From assembly GCA_963713505.1 (NCBI GenBank), contig CAVQMC010000002.1, positions 248,001 to 312,000 of the forward strand: a stretch of 64,000 bases of DNA, written 5' to 3'. Within the stretch, counting starts at the first letter, position 1. Each line of letters starts with the position of its first letter. A program made the translations under genes and the position numbers. Under the pieces are notes generated by a model that saw only the letters and a program-made list of their open reading frames with translations, was not told the origin of the DNA and searched no databases. Below, piece by piece: positions 8,994 through 17,286 of this stretch. This DNA is from CAVQMC01 sp963713505 (GTDB lineage Bacteria > Bacteroidota > Ignavibacteria > Ignavibacteriales > Ignavibacteriaceae).

Positions 8994-10613
8994 ATGAAAT
9001 TTAGATTCGTAATATTATGCATATTGATTTTAACGCTTAGTACTTTTGCACAACAGAATAAAAAGGCAATGGTAATTGGTAAGATAACTTATATCTCTTC
9101 GCAAAATATTTATGTAAATTTTGTGCAGACAGATGGAATTGAAGCTGAAGACACTTTGTTTTATAAATCAGGAAGTAATTATTTACCAGCAGTTAAAATA
9201 AAATACATTTCTACTACTTCTTGTGCTGGAGAAAAAATTACTTCAAGAGAACTTAATGTAAATGATCCTTTATATGCTTATGTGGATGTTATAATCAAAA
9301 AAGTTAATCCATTAAAAGATTCCACCAATATTGTAGATACAATGTTTGTAACCGACGATCACCAGTATGTCAAAAAGAATGTGTATGAAAAAAGTAAATA
9401 TAGACGAAGTAATGTTAATGGAAGATTTTCAATTCAATCATATTCCAATTTATCAAATACAAATGTGATAACAAATTATCAAAGATGGAGATATACCTTC
9501 GGATTGAATGCTTACAATATTTCAGATTCTAAATTTTCATTTACAAATTTTATGTACTTTACATATAAAGCTGATGAATGGAACTCCGTAAAATCAAACC
9601 TTGGAAATAACTTTAGAGTTTTTGATCTTGCCTTAAAGTATAATTTTAATGAAAAAACCAGCCTCTGGTTCGGAAGACATTTAAATAGCAAAATATCCAA
9701 CCTGAGTACTATGGATGGCTTGCAGTTTGAAAAATATTTTAACCAGTATTATTTTGGTGTAGTTGTTGGCTCAAGACCAAACTTTAGTGATATGGGGTTA
9801 AATGCCAAGTTATTTGAATTCGGTGGTTACATTGGTAAAACAGATTCATTAGGCTCGGGAGCAATGGAAAATACACTTGCGGCTTTTCAGCAAACAAATG
9901 ATTTTAAAACCGACAGGAGATTTTTATACTTCCAGCATAACGACGATATTTTCCCCAATACAAGAATATTTATTTCTTCGGAAATAGATTTATATAAAAG
10001 AGAAATGAATAAAGGAAAGAATGATTTTTCTCTGACCAGTTTATACTTGATGACAAATTATTCTCCTGTAAGATTATTCTCATTATCTCTGTCTTATGAT
10101 GCAAGAAAAAATGTTATTTACTATGAGACATTTAAAAGTACTCTTGATAGTATAATTGAAAATGAAACAAGGCAGGGATTTAAAGCCAGACTTAATTTGA
10201 GACCGCTTAATTATGTATATCTTGGAGTAGAGGGCGGATACAGATTCCAAAAAGGAGATTTAAGACCTACTAGAAATTTTAACGGTTATATTTCTTATAC
10301 AAGAATTCCTTTTATAAAATTATCGGTTTCTGGGTCATTTACAAAAATTATAAGCAGTTACATTGAAGGAAATATTTGGGGAGTTAGATTATTAAAAAAT
10401 TTATTTAATGACAGATTATCTGTTTCTTTAGGATTACGAAATACACTTTATAAATTTACAAATTCTACCAGCAATTTAAATCAAAATTCAATTGAAGCAA
10501 ATTTATCAACTCCAATTTACAACAAATTATTTTTCTCAATAAGTTATGAAGGTGCTTTCCAAAAAAACAATACATATAATAGATTTTTACTCGGTTTAAC
10601 TCAAAGATTTTAA
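8994..10613 (+). CDS. outer-membrane beta-barrel protein of the multihaem operon
   Basis: A 539-residue exported protein with a signal peptide ending near TFAQ (about residue 19). An N-terminal soluble domain of about 110 residues (strand-rich, MVIGKITYISSQNIYVNF) precedes a long run of alternating amphipathic strands, and the last residue is Phe (LLGLTQRF), the usual end of an outer-membrane barrel. Its ATG is 1 bp after the stop of the 43-haem gene, so it is almost certainly cotranslated. By analogy with MtrB- or PCC-type porins that sheath multihaem cytochromes, it may let the cytochrome cross or dock at the outer membrane. I see no sequence motif that ties it to those families. Confidence 0.72.
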   Translation: MKFRFVILCILILTLSTFAQQNKKAMVIGKITYISSQNIYVNFVQTDGIEAEDTLFYKSGSNYLPAVKIKYISTTSCAGEKITSRELNVNDPLYAYVDVIIKKVNPLKDSTNIVDTMFVTDDHQYVKKNVYEKSKYRRSNVNGRFSIQSYSNLSNTNVITNYQRWRYTFGLNAYNISDSKFSFTNFMYFTYKADEWNSVKSNLGNNFRVFDLALKYNFNEKTSLWFGRHLNSKISNLSTMDGLQFEKYFNQYYFGVVVGSRPNFSDMGLNAKLFEFGGYIGKTDSLGSGAMENTLAAFQQTNDFKTDRRFLYFQHNDDIFPNTRIFISSEIDLYKREMNKGKNDFSLTSLYLMTNYSPVRLFSLSLSYDARKNVIYYETFKSTLDSIIENETRQGFKARLNLRPLNYVYLGVEGGYRFQKGDLRPTRNFNGYISYTRIPFIKLSVSGSFTKIISSYIEGNIWGVRLLKNLFNDRLSVSLGLRNTLYKFTNSTSNLNQNSIEANLSTPIYNKLFFSISYEGAFQKNNTYNRFLLGLTQRF

Positions 10614-10750
10614 GAAATAATAATAATCCTATTATATTAATAAAAACATTTCTTGATTATAAGATATAGATATTTAATAAGATTATAATGACCACCTCAA
10701 AAAATACTTCTTGCATTACAGCCTAACTCTTTTTATTATTAAAGTTAACT

Positions 10751-10769
10751 TTTGTACGCATTTGTACAA
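10751..10769. promoter_or_regulatory. dyad TTGTAC-N6-GTACAA, possible operator
   Basis: An inverted repeat of 6-base arms (10752-10757 and 10764-10769). The same stretch also reads as two direct TTTGTAC copies ten bases apart. It lies about 60 bases upstream of the barrel gene at 10831. A regulator site is a guess. Confidence 0.35.
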
Positions 10770-10786
10770 GAAGGAGAGAAAATGAT

Positions 10787-10805
10787 GTGTTAATTCATTT
10801 AACAC
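10787..10805 (+). other. 5'-leader hairpin before the 10831 barrel gene
   Basis: A perfect 7-bp stem GTGTTAA/TTAACAC with a TTCAT loop. It sits between an AAGGAG motif at 10771 and the GGAGG ribosome site of the gene. With no U-tract it is not a terminator; it may affect mRNA stability or translation. Confidence 0.45.
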
Positions 10806-10830
10806 GGATTTAACATAAATTGGAGGCAGT

Positions 10831-12063
10831 ATGGTACGTAAATTACTTTCTCTGTTCGTTTTAGTATTCTTAGTTTCAATTACTGTATTTCCACAAAAAG
10901 TTGAAAAAACCGGAGGTTATGCACGTCTTTTGGGAATGGGAAATAACACTTACATAACCGATCCTTACTTTATTACTTTTAATCCTGCTTGGGGAAACAG
11001 TTATGATAATTTTCTTTTTGGTGATCTTGGGGCAGGTAATGGAAATAACTTTGGACCTGGTGGAACCGGACAATTTGCCGCTGCTAACTTTAGATTGGAT
11101 AATAGTCTAACTTTAGGCGGAATATTATCTCGATCAGATTTTAATGGATTTTCAATCGCAACTCTTGATCCGGGTGGATTAGTAAATAGAATTAATAATT
11201 TAATTGAAGGCAATGGAGTTGTTCCATTAAATAATAATATTGAAATAATGGGGTCATATAGATTTAATAGCTTTACAATTGGATTGGGTATAGCTTACGC
11301 TTCTACAACAAATGAAGATAATCCGCCGGATGGTGGTTCCACAACAGGAAGTGCATCCCAGTTGGGTATAAATGCAGGAATATTAGCTAAATTAACAGGT
11401 AATTCTCTGCTGGATGTTGGTGTTTCATTACTTTTGCCAAGTGCTTCTTATGAACCGCCTGCAACTCCTCAAACTAAATTAAGTCAAACTTGGATCGGTG
11501 TGAATGCAAGATTTTTCTACCAGTATTCTCAAAAACTTGCCTTTGTTCCTACTGCTATATTCACTTCCGCTTCAGGCACTATAGACGATGGCGGAAATTC
11601 ATCGGATTTACCAAGCAATTTATTATTTGGAATCGGATTTGGAATAAATTATTCTGTCGGTGATTTTTTACTTGCCGGCGGACCAGCTTTTACCTACAGT
11701 AAAGTATCTCTTTCCGGGGTTGAAGGGCAAAGTCCGGATATAAGTAATTCAGTTCTAACTTTTCCAATTTGGAATTTAGGAGTTGAGTGGAATATGCTTG
11801 ACTGGCTGGTTGCCAGATTAGGCTATACTGCTACTACATCTAAAGTTACAACAGAAACTCCGGTTTCAACTACAACTGTTCGTGAAAATATAACTACAGG
11901 ATTTTTCGGACCGAATGGAGCTACCGTAGGTATTGGCTTTAGGTTCGGCGGTTTTTCTCTTGATGCAACAGTAAATGAAGATGTATTAAGACAAGGACTT
12001 AATAATATTGGAGGCGGTGGACCTACATTTGCTTATTTATCGGCTAGTTATGCAATGCCGTAA
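10831..12063 (+). CDS. outer-membrane beta-barrel protein, PorV/FadL-like
   Basis: A 410-residue exported protein with a signal peptide (residues 1 to about 22, ending VFPQ) and a GGAGG ribosome site. The mature start, GGYARLLGMGNNTYITDP then FNPAWG, resembles the opening of PorV/FadL-type barrels, where a GxG helix is followed by an NPA motif. The rest is Gly/Asn-rich alternating strands ending in SASYAMP. FadL-type proteins move hydrophobic compounds across the outer membrane and PorV proteins are T9SS shuttle parts, so either role is possible. It stands alone, with a long leader upstream and a strong terminator downstream. Confidence 0.6.
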   Translation: MVRKLLSLFVLVFLVSITVFPQKVEKTGGYARLLGMGNNTYITDPYFITFNPAWGNSYDNFLFGDLGAGNGNNFGPGGTGQFAAANFRLDNSLTLGGILSRSDFNGFSIATLDPGGLVNRINNLIEGNGVVPLNNNIEIMGSYRFNSFTIGLGIAYASTTNEDNPPDGGSTTGSASQLGINAGILAKLTGNSLLDVGVSLLLPSASYEPPATPQTKLSQTWIGVNARFFYQYSQKLAFVPTAIFTSASGTIDDGGNSSDLPSNLLFGIGFGINYSVGDFLLAGGPAFTYSKVSLSGVEGQSPDISNSVLTFPIWNLGVEWNMLDWLVARLGYTATTSKVTTETPVSTTTVRENITTGFFGPNGATVGIGFRFGGFSLDATVNEDVLRQGLNNIGGGGPTFAYLSASYAMP

Positions 12064-12084
12064 AATATTTTTCACTTAGCAATT

Positions 12085-12119
12085 AAAAGGCATCTTATAA
12101 ATTTAGGATGCCTTTTTTG
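12085..12119 (+). terminator. rho-independent terminator after the barrel gene
   Basis: A perfect 10-bp stem AAAAGGCATC/GATGCCTTTT with a 12-base loop, followed by T-rich sequence. Confidence 0.85.
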
Positions 12120-12186
12120 TATTTTTTAATCCTTTTCTTAATTGTCAAATCTTTCTATCTTTGTTAACCTTTTCAACTATAAATTT

Positions 12187-13230
12187 ATGTACGAATACAT
12201 AGGCGCATTACATATACATTCAATCTTTTCCGACGGTTCAGGCCAGGTGGAAGATATTGCAAATTCTGCTTCCGAATCCGGCTTGGATTATATTATTTTA
12301 ACAGATCATAATACTTTGAGAGCTTTAAAAGAAGGTTATGAAGGATGGTATGATAATACTTTATTATTAGTCGGATGCGAAATAAATGATAAAGAAAATA
12401 AAAACCACTACCTGGCATTTGGAATTGATAAAGTATTGTCAACTCGAATTCCTGCTAAAGAATATGTAAGCAAGGTAAAAGATATGGGTGGAATCGGATT
12501 CTTAGCTCACCCGCATGAAAAAAGAACACACATGGTTGAACATCCGCCGTATCCATGGGTTGAATGGGATACTGATGAATTTAACGGAATTGAAATTTGG
12601 AATCATATGTCCGAATGGATGGAAAATCTGACTGAAAATAATAAGTATCAGTTTTTTCTTCACCCTTTAAAAAGTATTAATGCTCCGCCTGAAGAAACTC
12701 TTAAAAAATGGGACGAATTAAATCAGATACGTAAAGTTGTTGGTATCGGGGGAATTGATGCACACGCACATAAATATAATTTATTAGGCTTTGTGGAAGT
12801 TGAAATTTTTCCTTATAAAGTTTTATTTAAATCTATAAGGACTCATATTCTTACAAACAAACAATTAAATAAAGGAAATAAAAATTATAGTGAAGATAAA
12901 AAAATCATTTACGATTCTTTAAAAGATGGTAATTGTTTTATTGCAAATGATTATCACTCAGATTCCAAAGGTTTTCGTTTTTATGCTGAATCAAATGGTA
13001 AATATTTTCAAATGGGAGATTTATTAAAGCTTAAAAATTCTGCTAAATTAAAAGTGATTTTACCTGTTCCAAAAGCCCAAATAAAATTAATAAGAAACGG
13101 AAATGAAATTGAAACTGTAGAAAATAATGAAGCTTCATTTATAGTAAAGAAAAAAGGTGCATATAGAGTAGAAGTTTATTATAACGGTAAAGCATGGATA
13201 TATTCTAATCATATCAGAATCGAAACTTAA
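12187..13230 (+). CDS. PHP-domain metal-dependent phosphoesterase-like protein
   Basis: A 347-residue cytoplasmic protein starting at ATG 12187; an in-frame TTG at 12142 would add 15 residues that look non-homologous. The PHP metal-site motifs are all present: LHIHSIFSDG near the start, LTDHNT, GCEIN, LAHPHE and GIDAHAH. These ligands coordinate two or three metals in phosphoesterases of this fold. The last 80 or so residues form a strand-rich Ig-like tail (KLIRNGNEIE, YRVEVYYNGKAWIYSN), common in stand-alone PHP proteins. The substrate is unknown. It is monocistronic. Confidence 0.8.
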   Translation: MYEYIGALHIHSIFSDGSGQVEDIANSASESGLDYIILTDHNTLRALKEGYEGWYDNTLLLVGCEINDKENKNHYLAFGIDKVLSTRIPAKEYVSKVKDMGGIGFLAHPHEKRTHMVEHPPYPWVEWDTDEFNGIEIWNHMSEWMENLTENNKYQFFLHPLKSINAPPEETLKKWDELNQIRKVVGIGGIDAHAHKYNLLGFVEVEIFPYKVLFKSIRTHILTNKQLNKGNKNYSEDKKIIYDSLKDGNCFIANDYHSDSKGFRFYAESNGKYFQMGDLLKLKNSAKLKVILPVPKAQIKLIRNGNEIETVENNEASFIVKKKGAYRVEVYYNGKAWIYSNHIRIET

Positions 13231-13374
13231 TTTTAATGTTTGAAAATAATTCAAAATACAGTATAAATAATTATAAAAAGTGTTAAATAAATTGTTAAGC
13301 CTAATTTCAATAATAATGTTTGTTTTTGTTAATTTAATGATTGAAAAGTCTTAAAAATTGAAAATTTGCACAAC

Positions 13375-13448
13375 GCGCCCATAGTTCAACTGGATAGAAC
13401 GTCGGATTCCGGTTCCGGAGGTTGAGGGTTCAAGTCCTTCTGGGCGCA
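13375..13448 (+). tRNA. tRNA-Arg (anticodon CCG)
   Basis: A 74-base cloverleaf. Acceptor arms GCGCCCA/TGGGCGC pair perfectly, the D-stem is GTTC/GAAC, the anticodon stem TCGGA/TCCGG has one G-U pair, the loop TTCCGGT places CCG at 34-36, and the T-arm is GAGGG TTCAAGT CCTTC. The 3' CCA is not encoded. It reads CGG arginine codons. The rest of 13231-13557 is AT-rich and I see nothing else in it. Confidence 0.95.
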
Positions 13449-13557
13449 CAAAAATTACTTAATATATGGAAGATTTCTTAATTTAATTGTAAATTTAAAA
13501 TCTGTATAAAAATAATTGATGATATTCAGAATTATCAAAGTAGTAAAGGATCAGTAG

Positions 13558-14244
13558 ATGCTCACTAAGAAGAAAAAACTTTCCAAAAAAGAAATTAAAG
13601 AAGATAAACTAGTTTCTTTTTATTATAAAGCTTATGGCTATTTTGAAGAAAATACTTCAAGAATTCTAATTTTTGCCGGTGCTTTAGTTGTAGTCGCATT
13701 GGCAGTTTATTTTTATATTAATCATAAAATTGAAACCAATAAATTAGCTGCACAGCAATTAGCACTTGTTATGGATTCTTATGATTCGGGAAATTATTTG
13801 GAAGCAATTGAAGGTAAAGCCGGAACAAATATGCAGGGATTAAAAAAGATTGTTGAAGAATATGGTAGTTCTGAAAACGGTGAAACAGCTAAAATATATT
13901 TAGCAAATTCTTATAACCGTCTTCAAAAATATGATGATGCTTTAAAATATTATAAGGATTACGACGGAAGTATCCCGATTTATAAAGCAGCAGCTTTAGC
14001 CGGACAAGCAAATTATTATGCTGCTAAAAAAGACTATGAAAAAGCCGCAGATCTTTATAGAGATGCTGCAAGAGTTTCCGAATCTAATGCGCATAATCCG
14101 TCTTATTTACTTGAATCGGGAATAAACTATATGCTGGCCGGAAATAATCCGGATGCAAAAACTCAGTTTGAGAAAATCAGAAAAGATTATAAAACATCTA
14201 CAGCTTTCAGAGAAACTGATAAATATTGGGCTGTAGTTAATTAA
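13558..14244 (+). CDS. membrane-anchored TPR protein, YfgM-like
   Basis: A 228-residue protein with a lysine-rich cytoplasmic start (KKKKLSKKEIKEDK), one membrane helix (about residues 34-52) and a periplasmic TPR region with several repeats (KYDDALKYYKDYDG, DYEKAADLYRDAARV, NPDAKTQFEKIRKDYK). The topology matches YfgM-type ancillary proteins of the Sec translocon and similar TPR proteins. The specific role is not shown by the sequence. It stands alone between the tRNA and efp. Confidence 0.72.
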   Translation: MLTKKKKLSKKEIKEDKLVSFYYKAYGYFEENTSRILIFAGALVVVALAVYFYINHKIETNKLAAQQLALVMDSYDSGNYLEAIEGKAGTNMQGLKKIVEEYGSSENGETAKIYLANSYNRLQKYDDALKYYKDYDGSIPIYKAAALAGQANYYAAKKDYEKAADLYRDAARVSESNAHNPSYLLESGINYMLAGNNPDAKTQFEKIRKDYKTSTAFRETDKYWAVVN

Positions 14245-14296
14245 ATACTTTAGCTGTTTTCTTTTTGATAATAAAAAATTCTAAACAGTTAAATTC

Positions 14297-14325
14297 TTGA
14301 CTTTCAAAACGTATATATCTATTTT
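14297..14325 (+). promoter_or_regulatory. sigma70-type promoter of the efp-accB-accC unit
   Basis: TTGACT, a 17-base spacer, then TATTTT, ending 36 bases before the efp start. Confidence 0.45.
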
Positions 14326-14360
14326 TTTAATCTAATTCAAAACAAAACAATTTAAATTAT

Positions 14361-14924
14361 ATGGCAGATACTTCGGATTTCAGAACTGGGCTAATTATTA
14401 AATTCAAAAACGATCTTTATTCAATTGTGGATTTTCAACATGTAAAACCAGGTAAAGGCGGAGCTTTCGTTAGAAGCACTTTAAAAAGTCTTACCAGCGG
14501 AAAAGTTTTGGATAATACTTTCAGAGCAGGTGAAAGCATCGATATTGTTAGAGTCGAAAGAAGAAAATATCAATACTTATATAGAGAAGGTGACTTTTTA
14601 GTTTGTATGGATAATGAAACTTACGAACAAATAAATGTTCCAATTGAACTTTTCGGAAACGGAGTTAATTATCTTAAAGAAAGTGAAGAAGTTGATATTT
14701 TATTCAACGGATCAAATATTATCAACGTAGAAATACCAATTTTTATAGAATTAAAGGTTGTTGAAACAGAACCTGGTTTTAAAGGAAATACTGCAACCGG
14801 CGCTAACAAACCGGCTAAACTTGAAACCGGCGCCACCATAAACGTTCCACTTTTTATAAATGTTGATGATGTTTTGAAAGTAGATACGAGAACCGGAGAA
14901 TATGTAGAAAGAGTAAAATCTTAA
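14361..14924 (+). CDS. efp: elongation factor P
   Basis: 187 residues, the usual EF-P length, with the N-terminal KOW-like domain and two OB domains. EF-P enters the ribosomal E site and relieves stalling at proline runs. The tip of domain I reads HVKPGKGGAFVR with Lys32 at the position modified in lysyl-type EF-Ps. No EpmA/EpmB modification gene is in the window. It is 12 bp upstream of accB, a common bacterial order. Confidence 0.97.
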   Translation: MADTSDFRTGLIIKFKNDLYSIVDFQHVKPGKGGAFVRSTLKSLTSGKVLDNTFRAGESIDIVRVERRKYQYLYREGDFLVCMDNETYEQINVPIELFGNGVNYLKESEEVDILFNGSNIINVEIPIFIELKVVETEPGFKGNTATGANKPAKLETGATINVPLFINVDDVLKVDTRTGEYVERVKS

Positions 14925-14936
14925 AAAGGATATATA

Positions 14937-15410
14937 ATGGATTTAAATCTTATTAAAAAGCTGGTTAAAATTGTTGATACCAGCGAAATTACTGATCTGG
15001 AAATTGAAGAGAGCGGACTGAGAATTAAAATCGCAAAAAAAATTAGAGGTTTGCAGACAATTACTCAGCCTCAAATTATGACTCAGCAAAGCCTGCCTCA
15101 AACTCAACAAGCCCCGGCTCAAGAATCCACTACAGAAAAAAAACCTGAAAAAGAAGAAAAACCGTCTAACTCTCACGAAATATTTTCTCCTATTGTAGGT
15201 ACTTTTTATAGAGCACCTGCCCCCGACGCAGATCCTTATGTTCATGTAGGCGATACAATTTCCAAAGGTCAGGTACTTTGTATTGTTGAAGCAATGAAAT
15301 TAATGAACGAAATTGAATCCGACGTTGAAGGAAAAATTGTAAAAATATTAATAGAGAACGGAAAACCGGTTGAGTATAATCAGCCTCTCTTTTTAGTACA
15401 GACAAGTTGA
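14937..15410 (+). CDS. accB: biotin carboxyl carrier protein of acetyl-CoA carboxylase
   Basis: 157 residues: an N-terminal helical domain (1-35), a Pro/Gln/Glu-rich flexible linker (about 40-78) and a biotinyl domain with the motif EAMKLMNE, where Lys121 carries biotin. It shuttles CO2 between the biotin carboxylase and carboxyltransferase during malonyl-CoA synthesis. accC follows 25 bp downstream. Full length and intact. Confidence 0.96.
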   Translation: MDLNLIKKLVKIVDTSEITDLEIEESGLRIKIAKKIRGLQTITQPQIMTQQSLPQTQQAPAQESTTEKKPEKEEKPSNSHEIFSPIVGTFYRAPAPDADPYVHVGDTISKGQVLCIVEAMKLMNEIESDVEGKIVKILIENGKPVEYNQPLFLVQTS

Positions 15411-15435
15411 TACGCATTCAAACAACGAGGAAATC

Positions 15436-16772
15436 TTGTTTAATAAAATTTTAATTGCCAACAGAGGTGAAATTGCTTTACGAATTATCAGAACTTGTAA
15501 AGAGTTAGGAATAAAAACTGTCGCAATTTATTCTGAAGCCGATAGAGATTCACTTCATGTTACATTTGCAGATGAAGCCGTTTGCATAGGTCCGCCTCAA
15601 AGCAAAGATAGTTATCTTAAGATTCCATTAATTATATCGGCAGCACAAATTACCGGAGCTGATGCAATCCATCCTGGTTATGGCTTTTTAGCAGAAAATG
15701 CCAGCTTTTCAGAAATATGTTCCGAATCCAATATAAAATTTATTGGACCTTCCCCGGAAATGATTAGTGCTATGGGTGATAAATCCTATGCAAAAGAAAC
15801 AATGAAAAAAACAGGCGTTCCTGTAATTCCCGGAAGCGATGGAATTAGTTGAAAATGTAAATGAAGGAATTAAAATTTCCTCTGAAATTGGTTTCCCTGT
15901 AATTATAAAAGCATCTGCAGGCGGCGGTGGAAAAGGAATGCGAATAGTTTGGGAAGAAAAAGATTTTGAAAAAGCATTTGTCACAGCACGAAATGAAGCG
16001 GAAGCTGCATTCGGAAACGGTGATGTATATATTGAAAAATTTGTTGAAAATCCGAGACATGTAGAAATACAAATTCTTGGCGATATGAATGGAAATGTTT
16101 ATCATTACGGCGAAAGAGACTGCTCGGTTCAAAGAAGACATCAAAAATTAATTGAAGAATCTCCTTCTCCTGCAATTGATTCTGAAACTAGAGAGAAAAT
16201 GGGAGCTGCAGCCATTCTTGGCGCTCAATCAGTTAATTACGAAGGTGCAGGTACAGTTGAATTTCTACTTGATAAACATAAAAACTTTTATTTCATGGAA
16301 ATGAATACGAGAATTCAGGTTGAGCATCCTGTAACTGAATTTGTTTATGGAGTTGATCTTGTAAGACAACAAATTCTTGTTGCTGCGGGTGAAAAGATTG
16401 AAACACTTCCTAAAAAACCAACAGGACATAGTATAGAATTCAGAATAAATGCTGAAGACCCGGCAAATGGTTTCAGACCTTCTCCCGGCAAAATACAATC
16501 ACTTCATTTTCCCGGGCGGATACGGAGTAAGAGTGGATTCTCATATTTATAATTCATATTCAATTCCGCCTTATTATGATTCTCTAATTGCTAAATTAGT
16601 AGTTTGGGGTAAAAACAGAAAACATGCTCTGGCACGCGGCAAAAGAGCATTGGAAGAATTTACAATCGAAGGAATCAAAACAACAATTCCTTTTCATTTA
16701 AAAGTACTTGAAGATAAAAGATTTATCTCCGGAAATTTTGATACAAGCTTTTTAGATAGCTTTGAATTCTAA
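15436..16772 (+). CDS. accC: biotin carboxylase, two probable frameshift errors
   Basis: Carboxylates the biotin on AccB using ATP and bicarbonate. TTG start with FNKILIANRGEIALRI, the family's normal N-terminus. ATP-grasp motifs KASAGGGGKGMR, MEMNTRIQVEHPVTE and RINAEDP are present. The frame shifts at about 15843-15844 (dropping one A gives GSDGLVENV) and at about 16507-16510 (dropping one T gives LHFPGGYGVRVDSH). Both repairs recover conserved sequence and a full-length protein of about 445 residues. This gene is essential in most bacteria, so consensus errors are far more likely than loss. Confidence 0.93.
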
Positions 16773-16812
16773 AAAATATTTATTTAGATAAATTATTCAA
16801 ATTGAGGTTAAC

Positions 16813-17193
16813 ATGAATTTTCCAGAAAATATAAAATACACAAAAGATCATGAATGGATTTCTATAGATGGAAATATAGGAACCATTGGTGTAACTGATT
16901 ATGCTCAAGGCGAATTAGGCGATGTTGTTTTTGTTGATATCGATCCTAATATCGGCGAAGTAAATAAAGGCGATTCCTTAGGAACCATTGAAGCAGTAAA
17001 AACTGTTAGTGATATTTATTCACCTTGCACAGGTAAAGTTGTTGAGATAAACCAAAAATTAGCTGATAGTCCGGAAACAGTAAATTCAGATCCTTACGGT
17101 GAAGGCTGGATGCTTAAAATTGAAATTAAAGATTCAAGTGAACTCGATGAACTTTTAGATTCTGCTGCATATAAAGAATTAGTCGGACAATAA
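16813..17193 (+). CDS. gcvH: glycine cleavage system H protein
   Basis: 126 residues, the standard length, with the lipoylation motif GTIEAVKTVSD, where Lys63 carries lipoate. H protein shuttles the aminomethyl group between the P, T and L proteins, and in some bacteria also serves as a lipoate donor. None of the other gcv genes are here. It follows accC by 40 bp, has a GAGG site, and ends at a terminator. Confidence 0.96.
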   Translation: MNFPENIKYTKDHEWISIDGNIGTIGVTDYAQGELGDVVFVDIDPNIGEVNKGDSLGTIEAVKTVSDIYSPCTGKVVEINQKLADSPETVNSDPYGEGWMLKIEIKDSSELDELLDSAAYKELVGQ

Positions 17194-17232
17194 AATTTTA
17201 GTTTATTTCTTTTCTTTTGAAATCTTAATTTG

Positions 17233-17269
17233 AAGACAAAATCTTTATGGGTTTTGTCTTTCTTTTTTT
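17233..17269 (+). terminator. rho-independent terminator after gcvH
   Basis: A 9-bp stem AAGACAAAA/TTTTGTCTT with a 10-base loop and a long T-run. Confidence 0.85.
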
Positions 17270-17286
17270 AAGATATAAATACATTT

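Noticed and set aside
10783..10794. A small peptide gene (ATG ATG TGT TAA)
   Set aside because: Three codons with no conservation visible; kept only as part of the leader observation.
12142..12186. TTG start for the PHP protein
   Set aside because: It adds 15 hydrophobic residues without a proper signal peptide; ATG 12187 begins at the family's usual N-terminus.
16773..16812. Glycine riboswitch before gcvH
   Set aside because: The gap is only 40 bases and shows no aptamer-like structure.
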